Below are positions 42,973 to 51,347 of a stretch of 64,000 nucleotides of DNA, one piece after another. Origin of the DNA: an uncultured Ruminiclostridium sp. (GTDB lineage: Bacteria; Bacillota; Clostridia; Oscillospirales; Ruminococcaceae); contig CAKSFR010000008.1 of assembly GCA_934454635.1 (NCBI GenBank), positions 1 through 64,000 of the forward strand, read 5' to 3'. A model generated the notes under the pieces. That model did no database searches and was not told the DNA's origin. It was given only the letters and a program-made list of their open reading frames with translations. How positions within the stretch are numbered: position 1 is the stretch's first letter; every line of letters starts with the position of its first letter. A program made the translations under genes and the position numbers.

Positions 42973-45900
42973 TTATTTCAGTTTCATCACCACATCGGGC
43001 AAAATAACAGCACTTTCCTTGTCATCACCATCTTCTCTCCATGCGACAATAAAACGAATCTTTGAGGAGTGTATGTAATAACCTTTATCAATAAGACTCT
43101 GAATATTTTCATAGCACTTCTTTGAAAACATCAGAACGGGCATTGGCTTTCCATCACGCTCACAGTACAGCATTCTGCCCTTGTTTATCAGCTTACAGCC
43201 GCTTTTAAGGCTCAGAATCAGCCTTTTCTTGTCGTTGAAAAAGCTTAGAAATACATCACGGTAAGAAAGCTGCATTGTAATTTCAGACGGCTTTCCGTAT
43301 TCGTTTTTATCCTCAACAAATTTATCAGCGTAATTTCTGAACTTGTCGAAACCGTTTCCTTTATAATGAATATGCAAATTTGACTTCGCTCTTGTTATTG
43401 CAACATAAAGCTTTCGTTTTTCTTCATCGCTGTTCAGAGCAGAATCATCCAGCATAATTATAACATTGTCAAACTCTCTGCCCTTTGATTTGTGCATTGT
43501 TGAAACCGTTACAACCCCTTGTTCAATTTTGTAGAAATCCTCAAGGTTTGATTCATGCAGAAATATTTCAAAGTCGGAGCGATATTTTTTCTTGTTGTTG
43601 CCGCTGAAAGCATCGAGAATGTCAAGAATAAGCGGCAAACATTCACTGCCGGCATAGTTATCCTTCAGCTTTTTTACTGCGCTGTTCCACAAATTATCAC
43701 TTATTACAACCGTATCGTCACTCAGGTCAAGGTATTTTATAAAAGCTCTCAGCTCGGCAATATTGTAAATATCCATTTTGCCTATTGACTGAATAAGCTT
43801 TGCTTCAATGCCCTGCTGCTTAAGCACGCCCAAAACGATCAGCGCCTCCTGATTGGTGCTCGTAAGAACGCAGGTTGTACCTGTGTTGAACGAGCTTGCC
43901 AAATCTTCCGCAACAGCGTTTTCAATGTATTTGCCGCCGTGCTTGATAAGCTTGACATTGCCCTGCTTTTCGGACACTGCGTGAATATCCAGAGTTTTCA
44001 TTCGGCTTGAAATCCCCTTTACAAATGCGTTGCTGAATTTAACGATATTCCGAGCGCTTCTGTAATTGTCGATAAGGTCGTACTGCTTTGCCCCGTAATC
44101 GTCAATCAACAAGCGAAGATATTTTGAGCTTGAGCCTCTGAATTCGTAAATGTTCTGGTCGTCATCGCCTACTGCAATAACCCGCAGTTCGTCATTTCTT
44201 TCCATAAGCGCCTGAACAAGGGCGAACTCATGCTCGTCCATATCCTGCGCTTCATCAATAACCAGAACTGTTTTTGTTATTTTTCTAAGGTCAACGTCGT
44301 CGCTCCTTATAATATCAGCTGCGTCCTGCACTATTTCATCCGAAGCCTCAATAGAGCCGATTTTTCCGATCAGGTCAAAGCAATAGGAATGAAAGGTCTT
44401 TATCTCCACAAACGCTGCCGCATTTCCTATAAGGTCGCGCAGTCTGCCTTTAAACTCCATTGCCGCAGCTCTCGAAAAGGTCAGCATAAGCAGCTGTTCA
44501 TGCTTCACATCTTCAAGCAGAAGCAGCGAAGCCAGCTTATGAACAAGAACTTTCGTCTTGCCGCTTCCCGGACCCGCGGTACAAACAATATGCGACTCGT
44601 TATCCTTTATTATTTCAAGCTGACGCTCCGAAAGAGTATCAAAAAGCTGATGATACTTTTCGGGGGTGATGTTTTTTTCGATTTCCGACGACCTTTCTCC
44701 TGCAAAATACGTTGTCAGGAATTTCTTGTAGTCCATTTGAAAATAGTCGTTTACGAACTGCAACGCGGCAGAATAATCCTTTACCATCATATTTGCATAT
44801 TCGCCCACAATATGTATCTGCTGAATTTTCTGCTTATAGTACTCGTTAAGCTGCTTGTAATCTTCATTCTTATAGCGGATTTTATTATCAAGAACAAGTC
44901 TTTTTATTTTCATTCCGCCGTAAAGCACAAGGAAACCGCCCTCCAGCTTAATTGAACCGATTTTTGCAAGAAACAGCAGCGCCTCCTCAACGCTGTTTGC
45001 GTCAGTTTCAAAAAAGGAATGCTCCATATAGGCATTTATAAGTTCCAGAACCGAAAAGCCCACAATGGTTTCTTCTCTCTGACTAACCCCGTCTTTACCG
45101 AGCTTGTAAAGATACCTTATTACAAACTCTGCAAGGTCGTAGCTGTCTGTGCGCTGCTTCTTCATTTTTTCAATGTCGTCCTTCGGCACAATCAAAACTC
45201 TGTTTGTATCAGAGTCCTGTTCTTTTTGGATATAGCCTCGTATTGTCCAGTAATACAGCAGGGTTTTGATTGAATTTACGGAAGAACTTTTAACTCCGTC
45301 AGCTATTGCCTTTTCATTAAGTTCCTTGTAGTTGAACGAAATTTCATTTTCTTCAAGACATTGCAGCAAAAATGTTTCAAGCGCCTGAAACTTCTTGAAA
45401 ATCTGAAGCGACTTGTTTTCCGTATCTGTTTTTCTTATGTATGCAGTAAGATCCTTAGAGTCGGCAATAAGCCCGTCGCCGCGCATTTTCTGAATAGAAT
45501 TTATCACTGACGATTTTTCAACTCCAAGCCTGTCCGCAAGATAATCGACCCTTGATTCGGCGTCGGCGTTATTTGCCTTTGAAATACTTTTGCTTGAAAT
45601 AAGGGATTTTATTATTCTTTTTGCCGTAAGCCTTTCATCATCCGACTCAAAGCTCATGGATCTGTCAATTCTTTCAGAGGCTTCAGCCATGGTTTTTACA
45701 AGTATTCCCGTTGCAAAAATGCGTGGAACATTCTTTCCTCTTTGCAGATAGCCTGCGTTTTCAAGAGCCTGTATTGCCGTTTTAATCCTTGTTTCAATAT
45801 CAGCCACGCTGTCGTCCCAGCCGGCCTGCCTTGCGACCTCAAGCGGCGAACAGCACACATCCGGTCTTGTCTTTGTCAAATCCTTTATGGCTTTCCAGAC

Positions 45901-47733
45901 CTGCTGTATCTCGCTTATGCTTAGTTTTGTCTGATTAAGCAGAATGAAGTGCTTGTCGAGATCCCCGTCGTTAAACAGCACATAGCACTCCGCACGCAAA
46001 GACTGATCCCTGCCTGCACGACCTGCCTCCTGAACATAATTTTCAAGCGAATCGGAAATATCATAGTGAACGACCAATCCTACATTAGATTTATCAACAC
46101 CCATGCCAAAGGCGGATGTAGCAACTATAATCTGCGCCTCGTCATTGATAAAAGCCTCCTGATTTTCCTGCTTCTGACTGCTTTCCATTTTACCGTTGAA
46201 GGGACGTGCTTTAAAGCCGTCCTTGCATAATCTGTCGGACAGTTCAAAGGTTCTTTTTGTTCTCGAAACATATACGATCGTGGGGCATTTCTTGATATCT
46301 ATAAGGTTTCGCAGGGTTTCATACTTTGCGTCGTCGCTTTCCTGATAAATTACCTCATATCGCAGATTTGTCCTTGTGGCGTTGGTGGCGAACAGCTTTA
46401 AATCAATATCAAGCTTGCTTTTGAAATAATCCTTTATATCGCTGACGACCTTTTGCTTTGCAGTAGCGGTAAAGCAGGAAACAGGTATTTTACAGCCGCC
46501 GCCCTTTTTCTCCTGCAATTCACGGATAAAATCCCCTATGTAAAGATAATCGACCCTGAAATCCTGTCCCCATGATGAAAAGCAGTGAGCCTCGTCGATT
46601 ACAAAACGGTTGATGTTCCGCGACATAAACAGCCTTTCAATGGTCGCCGACCGCAGCGATTCGGGAGAAATATACAGAATTGAAGCAATACCCGATTCAA
46701 CCCTGTCGAATGCTTCTGCACGCTCGATAGGGCTAAGCAGTCCGTTTATGGTTACAGCCTCCGCTATTCCCCTTTTTTCAAGATTATCGACCTGATCTTT
46801 CATAAGGGACTGTAACGGCGATATTACAACGGTAAGTCCTCTTTCCGTTTCACCCGCCATAAGCGCAGGGATCTGAAATGTAAGGGATTTTCCGCCTCCC
46901 GTTGGAAAAATCGCAAGCAGCGATTCGTTATTAACAGCGGAATTTACCGCATTTTCCTGCAAAGGCTCGTTATTGTACTTTCTGAATTCACGATAACCAA
47001 AGTATTTGCTCAAATATTTTTGCGGATTAAGCTTTTCCCTGCAATAGTCACAATTATGGCACGAAGTGTTTCTGAGCAGACGGATAACTCTATTGACATC
47101 GGGGTAATTGATCTGAACCCACCTTGGTATAAGAGAATGAGGCTCTGTTGCCGATATAAGAGCAAGGCAATACGCAAGCTCTGTAGGAAAGCTTTCCGCA
47201 AGGGACTGTATGGGAGCATTTTCGCATATCCGATCAAGAAAACGAATCTGTATCAATGTCACAATATCGGTTCTTGCTGAGAAATCCGTGTAATCCCAGA
47301 AGCCGCAAAAATAAGGATTATCCTTAAGCAGCATATAGTAAATCTGTTTAATCTCGTTATCCAGCGCATTAAAGGCATTGACCTCGTCGAAAAACAAGTC
47401 CATTGCCTTTTTGGCGTCATTGAGAGGATTATTCAGCTCATCTGTAAGCAGCTTGTCGTCCTTTAACAAAGAATGGTACGGCTTATCGGGAAACAGCAGC
47501 GGCGACAGGTACAGGGTGTCAATAAGGATAGCGTCCTGCGGCAGCTCGATATATTTTGAATCATGGTTGATTATGTTATGTCCGCAGATATATTTTCTGC
47601 CTGCAATAAGCTTTTCAAACTCATGGAGAGAACCTGTGTGAATACAGTTTCCATCGGTATCGGCCGCCCCGAAGTCAAACGCCTTTTTATCCTGTTCACT
47701 TACCTCTGTATCAATAAAAACAATAGGCTTCAT
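42973..47733 (-). CDS. Exonuclease-RecQ helicase-UvrD helicase fusion
   Basis: A 1586-aa multidomain enzyme. Residues 1-110 resemble a DEDD 3'-5' exonuclease (FIDTE at 6-10, GHNIINHDSKY near 51). Residues about 225-620 are a RecQ-type SF2 helicase: Walker A FPTGGGKS near 276, DEAH in VIDEAHCFSSWGQDFR near 380, and motif VI QEAGRAGRDQS. A CHNCDYC zinc-type pair precedes it. The middle is helical. From about 1080 a UvrD-like SF1 helicase follows: AGPGSGKTKVL, VIDEAQDMDEHEF, GDDDQNIYEFRGS, TMHKSKGREFD and YVAITRAK. It stands alone. A repair or anti-phage role is inferred from the architecture. Confidence 0.92.
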   Translation of the reverse strand: MKPIVFIDTEVSEQDKKAFDFGAADTDGNCIHTGSLHEFEKLIAGRKYICGHNIINHDSKYIELPQDAILIDTLYLSPLLFPDKPYHSLLKDDKLLTDELNNPLNDAKKAMDLFFDEVNAFNALDNEIKQIYYMLLKDNPYFCGFWDYTDFSARTDIVTLIQIRFLDRICENAPIQSLAESFPTELAYCLALISATEPHSLIPRWVQINYPDVNRVIRLLRNTSCHNCDYCREKLNPQKYLSKYFGYREFRKYNNEPLQENAVNSAVNNESLLAIFPTGGGKSLTFQIPALMAGETERGLTVVISPLQSLMKDQVDNLEKRGIAEAVTINGLLSPIERAEAFDRVESGIASILYISPESLRSATIERLFMSRNINRFVIDEAHCFSSWGQDFRVDYLYIGDFIRELQEKKGGGCKIPVSCFTATAKQKVVSDIKDYFKSKLDIDLKLFATNATRTNLRYEVIYQESDDAKYETLRNLIDIKKCPTIVYVSRTKRTFELSDRLCKDGFKARPFNGKMESSQKQENQEAFINDEAQIIVATSAFGMGVDKSNVGLVVHYDISDSLENYVQEAGRAGRDQSLRAECYVLFNDGDLDKHFILLNQTKLSISEIQQVWKAIKDLTKTRPDVCCSPLEVARQAGWDDSVADIETRIKTAIQALENAGYLQRGKNVPRIFATGILVKTMAEASERIDRSMSFESDDERLTAKRIIKSLISSKSISKANNADAESRVDYLADRLGVEKSSVINSIQKMRGDGLIADSKDLTAYIRKTDTENKSLQIFKKFQALETFLLQCLEENEISFNYKELNEKAIADGVKSSSVNSIKTLLYYWTIRGYIQKEQDSDTNRVLIVPKDDIEKMKKQRTDSYDLAEFVIRYLYKLGKDGVSQREETIVGFSVLELINAYMEHSFFETDANSVEEALLFLAKIGSIKLEGGFLVLYGGMKIKRLVLDNKIRYKNEDYKQLNEYYKQKIQQIHIVGEYANMMVKDYSAALQFVNDYFQMDYKKFLTTYFAGERSSEIEKNITPEKYHQLFDTLSERQLEIIKDNESHIVCTAGPGSGKTKVLVHKLASLLLLEDVKHEQLLMLTFSRAAAMEFKGRLRDLIGNAAAFVEIKTFHSYCFDLIGKIGSIEASDEIVQDAADIIRSDDVDLRKITKTVLVIDEAQDMDEHEFALVQALMERNDELRVIAVGDDDQNIYEFRGSSSKYLRLLIDDYGAKQYDLIDNYRSARNIVKFSNAFVKGISSRMKTLDIHAVSEKQGNVKLIKHGGKYIENAVAEDLASSFNTGTTCVLTSTNQEALIVLGVLKQQGIEAKLIQSIGKMDIYNIAELRAFIKYLDLSDDTVVISDNLWNSAVKKLKDNYAGSECLPLILDILDAFSGNNKKKYRSDFEIFLHESNLEDFYKIEQGVVTVSTMHKSKGREFDNVIIMLDDSALNSDEEKRKLYVAITRAKSNLHIHYKGNGFDKFRNYADKFVEDKNEYGKPSEITMQLSYRDVFLSFFNDKKRLILSLKSGCKLINKGRMLYCERDGKPMPVLMFSKKCYENIQSLIDKGYYIHSSKIRFIVAWREDGDDKESAVILPDVVMKLK

Positions 47734-47916
47734 TAAAGTATCCTCTTTTGTTTGCAGCGAATTATGTTATATTAAGAATATAATACCATATTTTGACAGA
47801 AAATGCAATATGCAAAGATAACGTTAAAATGAAATACAGAAAAAATCTAAGTCAAAAATAACGAGAATGTTGGATTTTTTATGCTCTGCGTAATGCAGCC
47901 GCGCAAATTTATGTAA

Positions 47917-48084
47917 TCACGCTTTCCCGACCGTCTTATCCAGCGCTATGGCAAGCACTTCCGACTGTATCAATGTATTCAGCAGCGGGTCGCCCTCGCG
48001 GATACGCATGGTTCTTCTTATTTCCTTAGGTATAACGACACGCCCCAGGTCGTCAATTCGTCTGACAATTCCGGTTGCTTTCAT
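47917..48084 (-). CDS. Truncated AbrB/SpoVT-type transition regulator
   Basis: The 55-aa product from the ATG 48084 has the complete swapped-hairpin DNA-binding domain of AbrB/SpoVT proteins (MKATGIVRRIDDLGRVVIPK, EIRRTMRIREGDPL), then departs at the residue where EIYTD is expected and ends NTLIQSEVLAIALDKTVGKA. AAAGGA precedes the start. Full-length relatives are 80-180 aa. The tail looks like a deletion product. It could still bind DNA as a dimer. Confidence 0.8.
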   Translation of the reverse strand: MKATGIVRRIDDLGRVVIPKEIRRTMRIREGDPLLNTLIQSEVLAIALDKTVGKA

Positions 48085-48294
48085 ATATTAAATTCCTTTC
48101 CTGCAAAATATTGAAGTGAAAACGCCCGTTTTTGCGCTTTCTTAGCAATATTATCTGCCGAAGCGGCATTTTTATACTTTTCATACAAAATTTTTGACGC
48201 TGAAACCGCCGACAAACAAATTGACCGTTTGCGTACATTTTCTCTTTTGACGGAAATTTCAACGCTTCCGCACACATTTTGCCAAAAGCGCGCC

Positions 48295-48414
48295 AAAGGC
48301 GCGCAGCGCGCATGGCGAACGGCTTTGCCGTTCGCCCTAAACGTATCTGCGGCTCTGCCGCAGATACGCCGGCTTTCGGCTTTGCCGAAAGCCTTACGCG
48401 CGCTGCGCGCCTTT
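48295..48414. other. Cloverleaf of four perfect stems
   Basis: An outer stem of 17 bp (48295-48311 with 48398-48414, no mismatch) encloses three hairpins: 48314-48336 (10-bp stem, TTT loop), 48342-48368 (12-bp stem, TCT loop) and 48371-48393 (10-bp stem, TTT loop). All three loops are closed by GGC/GCC. The 3' arm lies within the last codons of rimI. Confidence 0.85.
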
Positions 48415-48828
48415 GCGATCCATTTCAAATATCAACGCATCGTCATCTCCGTAATAACCCTTGCGCACGGCAATCTGCACAAAGCCTGCCCGCTTATACA
48501 GCGCGACGGCAGATGTGTTGCGCGAACGAACTTCAAGAAAGAACTTCTCCGCTCCTTTTTTCACGCATTCACATAAAAATTCGTCAAGCGTTTTCGCTCC
48601 AAACCCCTGCCTGCGCAATTCTGAAGGTACACCTATCCGATACAGTTCTGCTTCGCCGCAAACAACCGTTCCGAACGCATATCCGACATACTTTTCGCCA
48701 AGCTTTTTCAGCACAATTACCGAGTTTTCGCTCCCTGCCTGATATTCAAGAGCAGAAAGCGTCCAGCCGTCCGAGAAACACGCCTTTTCCAGTTCAAAAA
48801 GAACTTCTGCAATTTCACTTTTGTCCAT
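48394..48828 (-). CDS. rimI: Ribosomal-protein-alanine N-acetyltransferase
   Basis: A 144-aa GNAT acetyltransferase with the RimI pattern: CFSDGWTLSALE, YVGYAFGTVVCGEAELYRIGV, the acetyl-CoA loop RRQGFGAKTLDEFL, FLEVRSRNTSAVALYKRAGF and VRKGYYGDDDALIFEMD. It acetylates the N-terminus of ribosomal protein S18 and related targets. Its ATG overlaps the polA stop in TGATG, so translation is coupled. The C-terminal codons (KGAQRA) lie in the 3' arm of the cloverleaf element, which may have replaced the original end. Confidence 0.92.
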   Translation of the reverse strand: MDKSEIAEVLFELEKACFSDGWTLSALEYQAGSENSVIVLKKLGEKYVGYAFGTVVCGEAELYRIGVPSELRRQGFGAKTLDEFLCECVKKGAEKFFLEVRSRNTSAVALYKRAGFVQIAVRKGYYGDDDALIFEMDRKGAQRA

Positions 48829-51344
48829 CAGTGCGCCTCGTACCAGCTGTTCCCGATTTTTGCGTCTGCGGTGAGCGGGACGGAAAGCGCCGCAGCATTT
48901 TCCATTTCCTCACGCAGTATTTCTGCGGCTCTCTGTGCGTCTTTTTCGTCGGCTTCGACTATAAGTTCATCGTGAACCTGCAAAATAAGCCGCGCTTTCG
49001 GAAGTTCCCGCTTTAGGCGTTCATAAACGCGTACCATTGCAAGCTTGATAATATCAGCCGCAGTACCCTGAATAGGCGTATTCATCGCGATACGTTTTCC
49101 GAGCGCCTGAACATTCTTGTTCGAGGCTTTAAGCTCGGGAATGTATCGCCGCCTGCCGAACATTGTCTTTACATAGCCGTTTTTCTTTGCGTCCTCAACG
49201 GTGCGTTCCATATAACGCGCAACACCGCTGTATTTTTCAAGATAGGCGTGAATATATTCGTCTGCCTGCTTGACCGATACGCCGATATCCTTCGAAAGCG
49301 AGAATGCGCCTATCCCGTACACGATTCCGAAGTTCACCGCTTTCGCGCTGCTTCGCATTTCCGGAGTGACCCACTCCGGCGGCTGGTTGAACACCTGCGA
49401 GGCTGTTATCGTGTGAATGTCCTCACCGCTCCTGAATGCGTCTATCATTGTCTTATCGTCCGAAATGTGCGCTAAAAGCCGCAGTTCGATCTGCGAATAA
49501 TCCGCATCAACAAATTTCTTGCCGTTTGCGGCTACAAAAAAACGTCGAAACTCTCTTCCGCGCGGGGTACGCACAGGAATATTCTGAATATTCGGCTCTG
49601 CCGACGAAATCCGCCCTGTGCGTGTCTCAGTCTGTTTATATGTCGTGTGAATACGTCCGTCGGGCGCAATTTCACCGAGAAGTCCGACTGCATACGTCGA
49701 ATACAGCTTTGTAACCGTTCTGTAACGCAGAACAAGTTCAAGAATCGGATATTCTCCCGAATATCTTTCCGAAAGCTCTTCAAGAACTTCCGCGCTCGTC
49801 GAATATCCGGTTTTGGTTTTCTTTCCCGCGGGCAGGCCCATTTCCTCAAAAAGTACCTGTCCAAGCTGCTTCGGCGATGAAATGTTGAACGCGTGTCCGA
49901 CTTCGATATAAATCTGCTGTTCAATATCCTCCGCTTCGGAATTGAGCTGTTCGCCGAAATTCTCAAGCGCTTCCCTGTCTATCGCCACGCCGTCGCGCTC
50001 CATCGAAACAAGCACATATGCCAGCGGAATTTCTATCTGCGTAAGCAAACCGTACATTTCCTCAGCGCTGAGCTTCGCGTAAAGCGCTCGGTTAAGCCCA
50101 CAGAGCGACCTTACTTCATTTTCCGAGGAATACGAAACGCTATACTCCATGCAGAGTCTTTCAAGCGGATATTCGGTGCCGTTCACGTTCAGCAGATATG
50201 CCGCAAGCGTCGAATCGAACACAACATTTCTGATTTCAGTTCCCGTTTCGGTAAGCAGCTTTTTCAGGTCGAAAGTCCGTTTCGGAAGCTCGGTGGCAAG
50301 CTCCGTTTCATAATCTTTTTGTTCAATTTCACACACTTCGCCGTTTTTCAGCCGCAGCAGCTTTCCGTCGGCATACATATAATCGGCAATGTCCTCACCG
50401 CATATCTTAGGGTCCGCACTTTCTGCGCCGTTCGTTTTATCGCCGCTTTCGGGGACAGCCTGCTCCTGAGCGGTCTTTGCTGCCTCAGCCGAAACGTTCA
50501 GCTTTTTGAGCAGACTGAACATTTCCAGTTCCGTAAGAATCGATGCAAGCGCCCGCTCGTCGCGTTCACCGAAAATATAATGTGAAAGGTCGGTATCTAT
50601 CGGGGCTTCACGGCTTATCGTTCCGAGGAAATAACTCAGCCGACAGCTTTCTTCCCCGTTCACAAGCTTTGTCCGAACCGATTTTGTAACGTCGATACTG
50701 TCGATATTTTTATAGATTTCATCTATCGAGTGATATTTTTGTATCAGCGAGAGTGCGGTTTTTTCGCCTATCCCCGCAACTCCGGGGATATTATCGCTGC
50801 TGTCGCCCATAAGGGCTTTAACGTCTGTCATCTGCGGCGGCGTTACTCCGTAAACTTCCATTATCTTTGCGGGAGTGTAAAGAACATCCTCCTTTGTCGA
50901 GGCAAGATTTACAAAAACATTATCGGTTATAAGCTGAAACGAGTCACGGTCGCCCGTAGCGAGAATGCACTGCGAATCTGTGTTGTCACACTTTGCCGCA
51001 AGCGTCCCGAGAATGTCGTCCGCTTCATAGCCCTCGCATTCAATTACAGGCACGCCGAGCGCCGTAAGCAGCTTTTTGACATACGGCATCTGCATCGCAA
51101 GTTCATCGGGCATTCCCTTTCTTCCCGCCTTATAGCCGTCATATTTTTGGTGACGGAATGTCGGCGCTTTAAGGTCGAACGCAGCGGCAGCACCGTCGGG
51201 CGCAAACTCCGCAATCAGCTTCAGGTAAATGTTAAAAAAGCCCGTAACAGCGTTCGTGAACATTCCATTTTTGTTTGTGAGCAGACGTATACCGTAAAAC
51301 GCGCGGTTAAGTATGCTGTTTCCGTCTATTATAAGCAGTTTCAT
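48828..51344 (-). CDS. polA: DNA polymerase I
   Basis: An 838-aa family A polymerase. Residues 1-290 are the 5'-3' exonuclease (LIIDGNSILNRAFYG, ECEGYEADDILGTLA, LMGDSSDNIPGVAGIGEKTA). The middle domain is short and lacks the acidic residues of proofreading. The polymerase part has motif A VDADYSQIELRLLAH, motif B AKAVNFGIVYGIGAFS and motif C LQVHDELIVEADE. It fills gaps and removes primers. Slightly shorter than average for the family. It lies 3 bases from the ppk stop. Confidence 0.97.
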   Translation of the reverse strand: MKLLIIDGNSILNRAFYGIRLLTNKNGMFTNAVTGFFNIYLKLIAEFAPDGAAAAFDLKAPTFRHQKYDGYKAGRKGMPDELAMQMPYVKKLLTALGVPVIECEGYEADDILGTLAAKCDNTDSQCILATGDRDSFQLITDNVFVNLASTKEDVLYTPAKIMEVYGVTPPQMTDVKALMGDSSDNIPGVAGIGEKTALSLIQKYHSIDEIYKNIDSIDVTKSVRTKLVNGEESCRLSYFLGTISREAPIDTDLSHYIFGERDERALASILTELEMFSLLKKLNVSAEAAKTAQEQAVPESGDKTNGAESADPKICGEDIADYMYADGKLLRLKNGEVCEIEQKDYETELATELPKRTFDLKKLLTETGTEIRNVVFDSTLAAYLLNVNGTEYPLERLCMEYSVSYSSENEVRSLCGLNRALYAKLSAEEMYGLLTQIEIPLAYVLVSMERDGVAIDREALENFGEQLNSEAEDIEQQIYIEVGHAFNISSPKQLGQVLFEEMGLPAGKKTKTGYSTSAEVLEELSERYSGEYPILELVLRYRTVTKLYSTYAVGLLGEIAPDGRIHTTYKQTETRTGRISSAEPNIQNIPVRTPRGREFRRFFVAANGKKFVDADYSQIELRLLAHISDDKTMIDAFRSGEDIHTITASQVFNQPPEWVTPEMRSSAKAVNFGIVYGIGAFSLSKDIGVSVKQADEYIHAYLEKYSGVARYMERTVEDAKKNGYVKTMFGRRRYIPELKASNKNVQALGKRIAMNTPIQGTAADIIKLAMVRVYERLKRELPKARLILQVHDELIVEADEKDAQRAAEILREEMENAAALSVPLTADAKIGNSWYEAH

Positions 51345-51347
51345 TTC

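Noticed and set aside
48295..48414. tRNA gene suggested by the cloverleaf shape
   Set aside because: Stem and loop sizes are wrong (triloops, 10-17 bp stems); no D, anticodon or T-loop bases and no CCA-type end.
48081..49016. Frames crossing the cloverleaf on both strands
   Set aside because: Ala/Arg-rich products of the hairpin sequence, without start signals.
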